Shown in pieces: positions 1 through 7,808 of a stretch of DNA of 55,473 bases (positions are counted from its first letter, which is position 1; the number at the start of each line of letters is the position of its first letter). The notes beneath the pieces are model-generated. The model saw only the letters and a program-made list of their open reading frames with translations, made no database searches and was not told the DNA's origin. The DNA is from an uncultured Clostridia bacterium (lineage in GTDB: Bacteria > Bacillota_A > Clostridia > TANB77 > CAG-508), in the NCBI GenBank assembly GCA_947629855.1, contig CANRFI010000003.1, positions 1 through 55,473 on the forward strand. Direction: 5' to 3'. Position numbers and translations under genes: made by a program.

Positions 1-1
1 T

Positions 2-511
2 ATGCAAATTTTAAAATATATAATTTTATTTTTTATATTAGTTAGTTGTAGTTTAGTTGGTAGATATCTATCGAAAAAATATGTAATACGAGTAAAAGAT
101 TTAGAAGAAATGAAAAATGCTTTAAATATATTTAAAACTAAAGTTAAATTTACATATGAACCGATACCAGAAATATTTAGTGAGATTTCTAAAAATGTAA
201 ATTATAATGTAGGACAAGTATTTGAACTATCAAAAGAAAAAATGAAAACAATGACAGCAAATAAAGCGTGGGAAGAAGCAATAGAAGAAAGTAAAAACAG
301 TTTTTCTAAAGAAGATAAATATGTGTTAAAAACATTATCAAAATTATTAGGACAAACTGACATAGAAGGTCAAATAAGTCAAATTGAAATAACTGAAAAA
401 TTTTTAGATAGTCAATTAAAAGATGCAGAAAAAGAAAAAGAAAAAAATGAAAAACTATATAGCAAATTAGGAACAACAATAGGATTAGCTATTGTTATTA
501 TATTATGCTAG
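2..511 (+). CDS. spoIIIAB: Stage III sporulation protein SpoIIIAB
   Basis: SpoIIIAB is a subunit of the SpoIIIA-SpoIIQ channel that links mother cell and forespore during engulfment. The 169-residue product has an N-terminal hydrophobic segment (about residues 4-20), a charged helical middle and a second hydrophobic segment at the C-terminus, the usual architecture and length. The ATG is at base 2, so its ribosome site and the ATPase gene spoIIIAA would lie just outside the window. It heads an unbroken run of spoIIIA genes with short spacers. Identification rests on this gene order plus the family pattern. Confidence 0.92.
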   Translation: MQILKYIILFFILVSCSLVGRYLSKKYVIRVKDLEEMKNALNIFKTKVKFTYEPIPEIFSEISKNVNYNVGQVFELSKEKMKTMTANKAWEEAIEESKNSFSKEDKYVLKTLSKLLGQTDIEGQISQIEITEKFLDSQLKDAEKEKEKNEKLYSKLGTTIGLAIVIILC

Positions 512-529
512 GAAGGAAATATAAAAATT

Positions 530-724
530 ATGGATATCAATTTATTATTTAAAATAGCAGCAATTGGAATTTTAGTTGCTGTCTTACATCAAGTCTTAGT
601 AAGAGCAGGAAGAGAAGATCAAGCAATGATGACTACTTTAGCAGGTTTAGTAATTGTATTAACAATGGTAATAAAAGAAATCAGCGGATTATTTGACACG
701 GTAAGAACGATTTTTAATCTTTAG
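530..724 (+). CDS. spoIIIAC: Stage III sporulation protein SpoIIIAC
   Basis: A 64-residue membrane protein with two hydrophobic helices (about 7-22 and 32-48) and a conserved RAGR-type turn between them, typical of SpoIIIAC in length and pattern. It is a membrane component of the SpoIIIA channel complex in the outer forespore membrane. It starts 18 bases after spoIIIAB with a GGAAGG-like ribosome site and is followed closely by spoIIIAD. It contains two CGG trinucleotides out of frame (AGC GGA, ACG GTA) that are read normally, a useful control for the in-frame CGG sites elsewhere. Confidence 0.92.
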   Translation: MDINLLFKIAAIGILVAVLHQVLVRAGREDQAMMTTLAGLVIVLTMVIKEISGLFDTVRTIFNL

Positions 725-742
725 AAGGGAATAAAAACAAAA

Positions 743-1129
743 GTGGAAATTATTAAAATAGTTGGAATCAGTTTAATCGGTCTAATAATAATTATATTAT
801 TAAAACAGTACAAACCAGAATTTGCAATTTACATTAGTATAGCAGTAGGACTTTTAATTTTAGTTCTTGTAATTGATAAATTACAAGGTATTGTATCACT
901 AATACAATCATTTGCAGATAAAGCTTCTATAAACAGTAAATTTTTATTAGTTCTAATAAAAATAACTGGTATTGCCTTTTTATCAGAATTTGCTGTTAGT
1001 ATATGTAAAGATTCAGGAGAAAGTGCAATTGCAAGTAAAATAGAAATGGGAAGCAAAATAATAATAATAACAATGTCAATTCCAATTATATCAAGTTTAT
1101 TAGAAATAATATTAAATATATTGCCATAA
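743..1129 (+). CDS. spoIIIAD: Stage III sporulation protein SpoIIIAD
   Basis: A 128-residue hydrophobic protein with about four membrane helices (residues 5-20, 27-45, 70-85, 108-126), matching SpoIIIAD, a membrane part of the mother cell-forespore channel. The start is GTG at 743, ten bases after a GAAGGGA ribosome site. An ATC GGT junction near codon 13 contains an out-of-frame CGG and is read without a shift. Its position between spoIIIAC and spoIIIAE is the canonical operon order. Confidence 0.92.
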   Translation: MEIIKIVGISLIGLIIIILLKQYKPEFAIYISIAVGLLILVLVIDKLQGIVSLIQSFADKASINSKFLLVLIKITGIAFLSEFAVSICKDSGESAIASKIEMGSKIIIITMSIPIISSLLEIILNILP

Positions 1130-1141
1130 AAAGGAGTACAA

Positions 1142-2292
1142 ATGAAAAAAGTAACAATATTTCTTTTAATTATATTTTTTATTTTATTTCCTAATTTAAC
1201 TGTAATAGCCAATCAGGAAGAAACAATAAACGAGCAACAAGAAGAATATAAAATACAAGATTTTTTAAATAATTCTAAGCAGTATTTAGGTGATTCTTTT
1301 GAAAATATAGATATTAAAGAAATACTAAATGATGCAATTAATGGCGAAGTTGACAATTCAAGCTTGATAACAAGTATATTTAAATTATTAGGAGAAGAAG
1401 TAGTTTCTTCAATAAAAGTAGTAGGAAGTATTTTAGCAATAATTGTTATACACAGTATTTTAAAAGCAATTAGTGAAAGCTTAGAAAATGATAGCATTTC
1501 CAAATTAATTTATTATGTACAATATATTTTAATTGTAACTATCATTATGACAAATTTTACGAGTGTTGTAAAAATGGTACAAGATACAACCAATAATTTA
1601 GTAGGATTTATGCATTTATTAGTACCACTTTTAATTACTCTAATGATGGCAACAGGAAGTATTACTACAAGTGGAATTTTAGAACCCATAATTTTATTTG
1701 CTATAAATTTTATGGGAAATATTATACAAAATCTAATAATTCCATTAATGCTTATTTTCACAAGCTTAGTAATTATTTCAAAACTTTCTGACAGCATAAA
1801 AATTGATAAATTATCGAAAATGCTTAAATCTGGAGTAGTATGGTTTTTAGGAATTGTTTTGACTATTTTCGTAGGGATTATTTCTTTAGAAGGAACAATG
1901 TCAAGTAGCGTAGATCGGAATTACAGCTAAAACAACAAAAGCAGTAGTAAGTACTGCTATACCAGTAGTAGGTAAAATATTAGGAGATGCAGTAGATACA
2001 GTTCTTCGGTGGAGGAATAATATTAAAAAATGCGGTAGGTTTTGTTGGAATAATAATTATTATAGGCATTTGTGTTATGCCAATTATTAAATTACTGGTC
2101 TTAAGTGCAATATATAAAATACTATCGGGAATAACTCAAGTTATTGCTGATAATAAGATTACTGATTTATTAGATCAAACAGGGGATGTTTTTAAAATAT
2201 TTTTAGCAATATTAAGTAGTATTTCTTTTATGATTATTATTGGAACGGCATTAGTATTAAAGATATCAAATAGTGGAATGATGTATAGATAA
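1142..2292 (+). CDS. spoIIIAE: Stage III sporulation protein SpoIIIAE (two in-frame CGG shift sites)
   Basis: SpoIIIAE is the large polytopic membrane subunit of the SpoIIIA channel. It has an N-terminal signal-like helix (residues 3-20), a soluble acidic stretch, then about seven membrane helices. In the conventional frame translation stops at 1928-1930 after 262 codons. Two extra C bases, at 1916 and 2007, each directly precede a glycine codon (GGA, GGT). Skipping both gives one continuous 382-residue protein whose middle reads SSVDGITAKTT and VLGGGII, as expected for the family, ending at the TAA at 2290. Length is close to the usual size. RBS GGAG lies at 1132-1135. I treat it as a functional gene rather than a pseudogene because the rest of the frame is clean. 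Confidence 0.92.
1916..1919 (+). other. CGGA +1 site in spoIIIAE (Gly259)
   Basis: Follows GAT; C at 1916 is the extra base. The unshifted frame meets TAA four codons later, at 1928. Confidence 0.9.
2007..2010 (+). other. CGGT +1 site in spoIIIAE (Gly289)
   Basis: Follows CTT. The restored codon is GGT, the first of three consecutive glycines (VLGGGII). Confidence 0.9.
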
Positions 2293-2313
2293 AGGAGAAA
2301 TATTTAAATAAAA

Positions 2314-2961
2314 ATGGTAAATTTTTTAAGCTCATGGGTTAAAACATTTGGATTAACAGTTGTAATTATATCAATTTTAGAAATGTTACTTCCAAATAAT
2401 AAAACTAAAAAATATATTAGAATGGTAATGGGAATTTATATTATATTTACAATGATTTCACCATTTATATCTAATAAAGAAATACTTTCAACATTTTCAT
2501 CAATTGATAATATAGAAAATATTGACTTAAATGAATATAGTAAAAATCAGACATCTATGGATAAAAGACTAGAAGAGCTGTATCAAGATGAATTGCAAAA
2601 AGACATTATAAAAAAATTAAATGAAAAAGGATATGAAGTAAAAAATTGTAAAGTCAAAGTATCTATATCAGATAAAGAAGAGGAAACTCAAATTACAAAG
2701 ATCAAGCTAGATGCAAATAAATTAGAAAAAAGCAAGGAAAATATAACTAATGATTCAAATGAAATAAAAAAAATAGAAAATAGAATAGTTGCAGAAATTC
2801 AAAAAATAAGGCCAGTTGATGCAAGTATAAGCAAAGAAAAAAAACAAGAAGACAATTCAAAAAATGACACCAAAGACTTAAATAAAACTGATATTCAAAA
2901 CATAAAAAAATTTTTAATAGAAGAATATGAGGTGAACGAAAAATGTTTGGAGATAAATTAA
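2314..2961 (+). CDS. spoIIIAF: Stage III sporulation protein SpoIIIAF
   Basis: A 215-residue protein with two N-terminal membrane helices (about 7-24 and 34-50) followed by a soluble lysine- and glutamate-rich domain exposed toward the intermembrane space, the SpoIIIAF layout. It belongs to the SpoIIIA channel. An AAAGGAGAAAT ribosome site sits about 14 bases before the ATG. The 3' end overlaps spoIIIAG by 19 bases, implying coupled translation. The C-terminal part is more charged than in Bacillus homologues, which is common in AT-rich clostridia. Confidence 0.9.
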   Translation: MVNFLSSWVKTFGLTVVIISILEMLLPNNKTKKYIRMVMGIYIIFTMISPFISNKEILSTFSSIDNIENIDLNEYSKNQTSMDKRLEELYQDELQKDIIKKLNEKGYEVKNCKVKVSISDKEEETQITKIKLDANKLEKSKENITNDSNEIKKIENRIVAEIQKIRPVDASISKEKKQEDNSKNDTKDLNKTDIQNIKKFLIEEYEVNEKCLEIN

Positions 2962-3581
2962 AAAAATTAATTTCAAAAAATACAGAAAAAGGAGAACAAG
3001 ATAATAAAAAGAAAATTGAAAATTTAGTATTTTTTATTGTACTAATGATTATAACAATTGTAATTATTAATATTATATGGAATGGAAACAAATCAACCAA
3101 TAAAAGTGAAAATACAAGTAGTTCTAAGCAATTAGCAGACATAAATAATAATTCAAAATTAAATTCTATAAAATTAGAAGAAAATGAAACAACAATTAAT
3201 TTAGAATCACAATTAGAAAATATACTCTCTAAAATCCAAGGGGTAGGAGAAGTAAAAGCATTTATTAATTATTCAGAATCTAGTCAAATTGTTGCAATGT
3301 ATAATGAAACAACTAAAACTAGCAATACTGAAGAAAATGACACATCTGGAGGAACAAGAAAAATAGAAGAAACGGACTCACAAAAAGATATAATATATGA
3401 AGAAAGTGATGATGGAGTCAAAAAGCCAATTACGCAAAAAGTAATTGAACCTAAATTAGAAGGTGCTATTATAACAGCAAAAGGTGCAAGTAATCCAGAA
3501 ATAAAAGCAAACATCATACAAGCAGTAGAAGCTGTAACAGGACTTTCTACACATAAAATACAAGTATTTGAAATGAACTGA
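2943..3581 (+). CDS. spoIIIAG: Stage III sporulation protein SpoIIIAG
   Basis: A 212-residue single-span protein: a basic N-terminus, a membrane helix at about residues 28-45, a low-complexity Ser/Asn/Thr linker, and a soluble domain with the pattern LSKIQGVGEVKAFINY near residue 95. SpoIIIAG forms the large ring of the channel and its soluble domain is related to the YscJ/FliF ring-building fold. The ATG follows a GAGGTGA ribosome site inside the end of spoIIIAF. The family insertion region, about residues 120-160, is rich in Thr, Glu and Asp. Confidence 0.93.
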   Translation: MFGDKLKKLISKNTEKGEQDNKKKIENLVFFIVLMIITIVIINIIWNGNKSTNKSENTSSSKQLADINNNSKLNSIKLEENETTINLESQLENILSKIQGVGEVKAFINYSESSQIVAMYNETTKTSNTEENDTSGGTRKIEETDSQKDIIYEESDDGVKKPITQKVIEPKLEGAIITAKGASNPEIKANIIQAVEAVTGLSTHKIQVFEMN

Positions 3582-3587
3582 GGTGTT

Positions 3588-4250
3588 ATGATGAAAATTA
3601 TTAAAAAAAATCAAATTATTATATATTTTGCTGTTTTAATTTTAATGGTAGCAGGATATTTAAATTATACAAGTTATACTGAAAAACAGGTTGCACTTGA
3701 AACAGCAATGCAAATGGATGCAAAAGATGATACACAAGTAGCAGATATAGGTGATGCAACTTTAGTAAATAGTAATGATGTTGCAAAAGATGATACAAGC
3801 AATATGACAACAAATTCAAATGTAGAAGAAGAAAATTCAAATACAAATGAAATAAAAGACGAAAAAGAAACAGACCAAACACAAGAAACATCTAGTGATT
3901 CAAAAGTTGATTATTTTGTGCAATCTAAACTAGAAAGAGATTCTATGTATTCACAAATGTTAGAAACATATGAAAACGTTTTAAATAGTGAACATTCATT
4001 AGAAACACAAAGGCAATCTGCGACAGAAGAAATAGAAAAAATAAATAAAACTAAAAATGCTATTATGATATGTGAAAATTTAATTAAAACTAAAGGATTT
4101 GAAAATAGTATTATATTTGTAAATGGAGATAGTGTTAATGTAATTATTAGAGCAGACGAATTAAAACAAGAAGAAGTAGCGCAAATTCAAAACATTGTAT
4201 CAAGAGAAATACAAAGTACAATTGAAAATATACATATTACAAATAAATAA
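3588..4250 (+). CDS. spoIIIAH: Stage III sporulation protein SpoIIIAH
   Basis: SpoIIIAH spans the outer forespore membrane and binds SpoIIQ across the intermembrane space. The 220-residue product has a membrane helix at about residues 10-25, an acidic Asn/Thr/Asp-rich linker to residue 105, and a C-terminal YscJ/FliF-like domain beginning near SKVDYFVQSKLERDS. Two adjacent ATGs (3588, 3591) follow GAGGTG; either could be used. It is the last gene of the operon and a hairpin terminator begins at 4261. Its partner gene spoIIQ is also in this window, at 13319. Confidence 0.93.
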   Translation: MMKIIKKNQIIIYFAVLILMVAGYLNYTSYTEKQVALETAMQMDAKDDTQVADIGDATLVNSNDVAKDDTSNMTTNSNVEEENSNTNEIKDEKETDQTQETSSDSKVDYFVQSKLERDSMYSQMLETYENVLNSEHSLETQRQSATEEIEKINKTKNAIMICENLIKTKGFENSIIFVNGDSVNVIIRADELKQEEVAQIQNIVSREIQSTIENIHITNK

Positions 4251-4260
4251 AATAAGCAAA

Positions 4261-4291
4261 AAAGGGCAAAAAAATAAGCCCTTATTTTTTT
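4261..4291. terminator. Bidirectional terminator between spoIIIAH and the HTH gene
   Basis: Arms AAGGGC (4262-4267) and GCCCTT (4278-4283) with an A-rich loop, a T-run on the plus strand and an A-run that serves the minus strand. It lies between convergent genes. Confidence 0.8.
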
Positions 4292-4493
4292 AGGCACTAC
4301 GCGTCATTTTTCTAATATATTTTCCTATTTCCTCATTAGTCAAATCTAATTCAACAATTAAGTTTTTTAGAACATCTCTTCTTGGTAAATCTTCTTCATT
4401 ATCAATCCTTACATATTGCCTTAAGCTAATACCAAGAAGCTGAGACATTTTTTCTTGAGTATATTTTTTTGCTTTTCTTTTTTCTTTTATCAT
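4290..4493 (-). CDS. Small XRE-type helix-turn-helix protein
   Basis: A 67-residue DNA-binding protein made almost entirely of one helix-turn-helix of the Cro/C1 (XRE) class: KKYTQEKMSQLLGISLRQYVRI corresponds to the scaffold and recognition helices at about residues 9-30. The ATG follows AAGGTGATT on the minus strand. It is monocistronic and convergent with the spoIIIA operon. Target genes are unknown, and nothing nearby marks it as phage- or toxin-linked. Confidence 0.75.
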   Translation of the reverse strand: MIKEKRKAKKYTQEKMSQLLGISLRQYVRIDNEEDLPRRDVLKNLIVELDLTNEEIGKYIRKMTRSA

Positions 4494-4667
4494 ATAATCA
4501 CCTTAATAATTAATTAAATTAATTATTACACAATTTTTTCAAGAATTGTATCGACATTTAATGTCACAAAAATGTTTTATACATATAGTTAGATTGAATT
4601 TTTAAAAAAGAAAAAAATAAGTTTTTGGTATTAAAATCATTTTATTATAAAAAATTTTCTAAAACTG

Positions 4668-4695
4668 TTGTAAAAAAAATAATTATTGATATAAT
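4668..4695 (+). promoter_or_regulatory. Candidate sigma-A promoter for pfkA
   Basis: TTGTAA (4668-4673), 16-base spacer, TATAAT (4690-4695), 38 bases before the pfkA ATG. The rest of the 4494-4733 gap is featureless A/T. Confidence 0.5.
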
Positions 4696-4733
4696 ATAAA
4701 ATGAAAAAGATAAAACTTTAAGGAGGATTTTTA

Positions 4734-5880
4734 ATGTTAAAAAAAGTTGGTATATTAGCAAATGGTGGAGATGTATCAGGATTTAATGCAGTAATTAGAG
4801 CAATAGTAAAAACAGCTGAAAATAACGGTATAGAGTGTTATGGAATTCTTGATGGATATAATGGATTATTAAAAAAAGACTTTGAATTATTATCAACAGC
4901 AGCAAATGGAGAAGCAATTGGAATATTACCAATGGGGGGCTCTATTATTGGATCTTCTACAAATGCAAATTTATTCAATTATAAAATTATTAATGAAGAT
5001 GGGCAAATAGAATATAAAGATATGTCAGATGAAGCAATCAAAAATATAAAAGAATTTGGATTTGATTGTATTTTTACACTGGGAGGAGATGGAACACAAA
5101 AATCAGCAAGAGACTTTTCAACAAAAGGAGTAAATGTAATAGGAGTTCCAAAAACAATAGATAATGATGTTGCATGTACTGAAATTACCTTTGGATACAA
5201 TACAGCAGTATCAGTAGCAATGGAGGCAATTGATAGATTACATACAACAGGTGCAACACATCATAGAATTATGGTCTTAGAAGTTATGGGAAGATATGCC
5301 CGGATGGATTGCATTAGAAGCAGCAATAGCAGGAGGAGGAGATGTTGCATTAATTCCAGAAATTCCTTATGATATAAATAGAGTAGCAGAAAAAATTGAA
5401 AACAGAAAAAAAAGAGGAAAAAATTTCAGTATTGTAATAGTTGCAGAAGGTGCAAAACCAAAAGGAGGAGAATTAACCATACTTGGAACTCGTAATAATG
5501 GTTCAGGTGTTGATAATACAAAATTAGGCGGTGTAGGACAAGTTGTTGCAAAGCAATTAGAAGAATTAACAGGCTTAGAGGCAAGAAATACAACACTAGG
5601 ATATATGCAAAGAGGTGGAACGCCAACAGCATTTGATAGAGTACTTTCTACAAAGTATGGAACAAAGGCAATGGAACTTGCACTAGAAGGAAAATTTGGA
5701 ACATTAGCAGTAATTAAAGACGGAAAATTAGATAGTGTATCTTTAGAAGAAGTGGTAGGAAAAAATACAAAAATTGGTGCTGTATCAGGAAATACAGAGG
5801 AAAGCAATTTAAGAAAAGTCCCAATGGATCATGACTTAATAAAAACTGCAAGAAATATAGGTATAAATTTAGGAGATTAA
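4734..5880 (+). CDS. pfkA: 6-phosphofructokinase (one in-frame CGG shift site)
   Basis: Phosphofructokinase phosphorylates fructose-6-phosphate in glycolysis. Visible motifs are GGDGT (about residues 118-122) and PKTIDND (about 140-146, with the catalytic Asp), then GRYAGW spanning the break and GYMQRGG further on. GGDGT has glycine where PPi-dependent enzymes carry Asp, while the Lys of PKTIDND is shared with PPi and actinobacterial ATP types, so ATP is the likelier donor but this is not settled. The conventional frame ends after about 212 codons; skipping C at 5301 yields a complete 381-residue enzyme. RBS AGGAGG precedes the ATG. A glycolytic gene with a real lesion would be unexpected in a fermenter. 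Confidence 0.93.
5301..5304 (+). other. CGGA +1 site in pfkA (Gly190)
   Basis: Follows GCC. The restored reading is GRYAGWIALE, a conserved phosphofructokinase segment. Confidence 0.92.
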
Positions 5881-5911
5881 ATCCAATATAAAAACAAAGG
5901 AGGAAAATAAA

Positions 5912-7072
5912 ATGAGCACAAAATTTGTACTAAATGAAACATCATATTTTGGCAAAGGAGCAAGAGAAGAACTTGCAAATGAAATTAAAAAGAGAGGATT
6001 TACAAAAGTATTTTTAGTTAGTGACGAAGCTTTAGTAGAAGCTGGGGTAACTAAAAAAGTAGAACAGATACTAAAAAAAGAAAAAATAAAATATAAGTTA
6101 TATTCTAAAATAAAACCAAACCCAACTATTAAAAATGTAACAGATGGAGTAAAAGCTTGTAAACTTTCAAAAGCAGATGTTATTGTTGCAGTAGGTGGAG
6201 GTTCTAGCATTGATACTGCAAAAGGAATTTCAATTGTTATGACAAATCCAGATAGAGCAGATGTAAAATCATTAAATGGTCTATCAAATACACAAAATAA
6301 AGCAATGCCAGTAATTGCACTTCCAACTACAGCTGGAACAGCAGCAGAAGTAACAATTAACTATGTTATAACAGATGAAGATGCTAAAATAAAAATGGTA
6401 TGTGTAGATCCAAATGATATACCAATTTTATCAATTGTAGATTCTGAATTAATGGAATCTATGCCAAAAAGCTTAGCAGCAGCAACAGGAATGGATGCTT
6501 TAACACATGCTGTAGAAGGATATATTACAAAAGCACATAATGATATGTCAGATATGTTTCATATGAAGGCAATTCAAATGATATTTAAATATTTACCATC
6601 AGCTGTTAATGAAAAAAATGAAGAGGCAATTGAGAAAATGGGAATGGCACAATATATAGCAGGAATGGGATTTTCTAATGTTGGACTTGGAATTGTCCAT
6701 TCAATGGCTCATCAATTAGGAGCAGTATATGATACACCACATGGAATTGCAAATGCTATGTTATTGCCAACGGTTATGAGATTTAATGGAGAAGACCCTG
6801 CAACAGCACAAAGATTTAGAGAAATACTAGTAAATATAGGAAGACCAGATGCAGAGAACTTAAATGACCAAGATGTCATAAATACATTTGTATGGATGAT
6901 ATCAGAATTAAGCAAATCAGTTGGAATTACTCAAACAATAAAAGATTATGGAGCAAAAGAAGAAGATTTTGAAATGTTAGCAGACAAGGCAATGCAAGAT
7001 CCATGCAAACCAGGAAATCCAAGAGAAACATCAAAAGAAGACTTCATAGAATTATATAGAAGAGCAATGTAA
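5912..7072 (+). CDS. Iron-containing alcohol dehydrogenase (lactaldehyde reductase-like)
   Basis: A 386-residue group III NAD(P)-dependent alcohol dehydrogenase. The dinucleotide-binding GGGSSIDTAK lies near residues 96-105. Metal ligands fit the iron pattern GMDALTHAVEGY (Asp and His near 197-201) and HSMAHQLGAVYDTPHG (two His near 264 and 278). It resembles FucO-type 1,2-propanediol oxidoreductase and could reduce short aldehydes to regenerate NAD during fermentation. It follows pfkA by about 30 bases with AGGAGG and may be co-transcribed. The exact substrate cannot be read from sequence. Confidence 0.88.
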   Translation: MSTKFVLNETSYFGKGAREELANEIKKRGFTKVFLVSDEALVEAGVTKKVEQILKKEKIKYKLYSKIKPNPTIKNVTDGVKACKLSKADVIVAVGGGSSIDTAKGISIVMTNPDRADVKSLNGLSNTQNKAMPVIALPTTAGTAAEVTINYVITDEDAKIKMVCVDPNDIPILSIVDSELMESMPKSLAAATGMDALTHAVEGYITKAHNDMSDMFHMKAIQMIFKYLPSAVNEKNEEAIEKMGMAQYIAGMGFSNVGLGIVHSMAHQLGAVYDTPHGIANAMLLPTVMRFNGEDPATAQRFREILVNIGRPDAENLNDQDVINTFVWMISELSKSVGITQTIKDYGAKEEDFEMLADKAMQDPCKPGNPRETSKEDFIELYRRAM

Positions 7073-7080
7073 CAAAAAAG

Positions 7081-7109
7081 TTGCAATGTTATTAGATATG
7101 TGTTATAAT
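7081..7109 (+). promoter_or_regulatory. Promoter of the valS T-box operon
   Basis: TTGCAA (7081-7086), 17-base spacer, TATAAT (7104-7109), just before the leader. Confidence 0.7.
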
Positions 7110-7115
7110 AACAAA

Positions 7116-7360
7116 CATAATATGTAACAGACGTAAAAAAGAGGAGTACACTTATCTTGCTTTTAGAGAGAAGAAGTCATGGGCTGAAAGCTTCTTTATG
7201 CTAATATAAGTGGAAGGTAGCTTTTTAGTTGGTATTTATATACCCGCATAAGCAACGTTAAAAGCTAATTGAGATGTAATTTTAGAAATAAAATTATAAT
7301 TAAGGTGGTACCGTGAGAAAAATCTCGCCCTTAAGTTTAAGGGCGATTTTTTGTTTTTTT
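7116..7360 (+). promoter_or_regulatory. T-box leader, probably tRNA-Val responsive
   Basis: The conserved T-box AGGTGGTACCG is at 7303-7313, followed by a terminator of arms TCGCCCTTAA (7325-7334) and TTAAGGGCGA (7337-7346) with a T-run. Stem I occupies roughly 7130-7270. A GTA triplet at 7217-7219 is a possible Val specifier, though I did not fold the RNA. It controls a small unknown gene and valS. It fills the 310-base gap between genes together with its promoter. Confidence 0.9.
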
Positions 7361-7382
7361 ATTAAACAAGGAGGAAAGTGAA

Positions 7383-7808
7383 ATGATTGATGATGATCTA
7401 ACAAAAAAATCTTATAAAGATTTTTTAGAAAAACAAAATTATAATTTACGAAAACGACTTAAAGATGAAGAAGCAGAAAGAAAAAGAAGATTAGAAGAAA
7501 TTGAAAGAACTAAAATGAATGAAACATATTCACTTATTATAGCAATTTATGAAAGAGAATTAACACAAGAAGAGAAAAAAGCATATTTAGCAATCGATGA
7601 AGAAAAAATCCGTAGTAATATGCTTCATATATTATGTTGTATGGGAAAAGAAATGATAGCAAATGGAAAAATTGATGAAGAAACATTTAGGCGATTTTCA
7701 AACAAAAAGCCAAAAGAAGTCACATTTACCCAAATTCCAGAAAAATGGAAAAAAGATGCTAGACCATGGAAACAAGAAGAAAAAGAAGAGGAAGGTGAAT
7801 CAAGATGA
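7383..7808 (+). CDS. Unknown charged coiled-coil protein in the valS operon
   Basis: I do not recognise this 141-residue family. Residues 1-45 are strongly charged and predicted coiled coil (KRLKDEEAERKRRLEEIER); the middle (50-100) looks like a compact helical domain with LTQEEKKAYLAIDEEKI and two adjacent cysteines (LHILCCMG); the end is acidic. It has a clear AGGAGG ribosome site. The 3' end overlaps the valS ATG by four bases (ATGA), so the two are translationally coupled and both sit behind the valine T-box. That suggests a role tied to translation or amino-acid supply, which is inference only. Confidence 0.75.
   Translation: MIDDDLTKKSYKDFLEKQNYNLRKRLKDEEAERKRRLEEIERTKMNETYSLIIAIYERELTQEEKKAYLAIDEEKIRSNMLHILCCMGKEMIANGKIDEETFRRFSNKKPKEVTFTQIPEKWKKDARPWKQEEKEEEGESR

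Noticed and set aside
829..1212. Long minus-strand open frames opposite the spoIIIA genes and many similar ones elsewhere.
   Set aside because: They are low-complexity mirror frames of AT-rich genes without ribosome sites or recognisable domains.
4545..4552. Spo0A-box-like ATCGACA before pfkA, and another near 29318 before nrdD.
   Set aside because: Each has a mismatch to TGTCGAA, occurs singly, and has no matching gene context.
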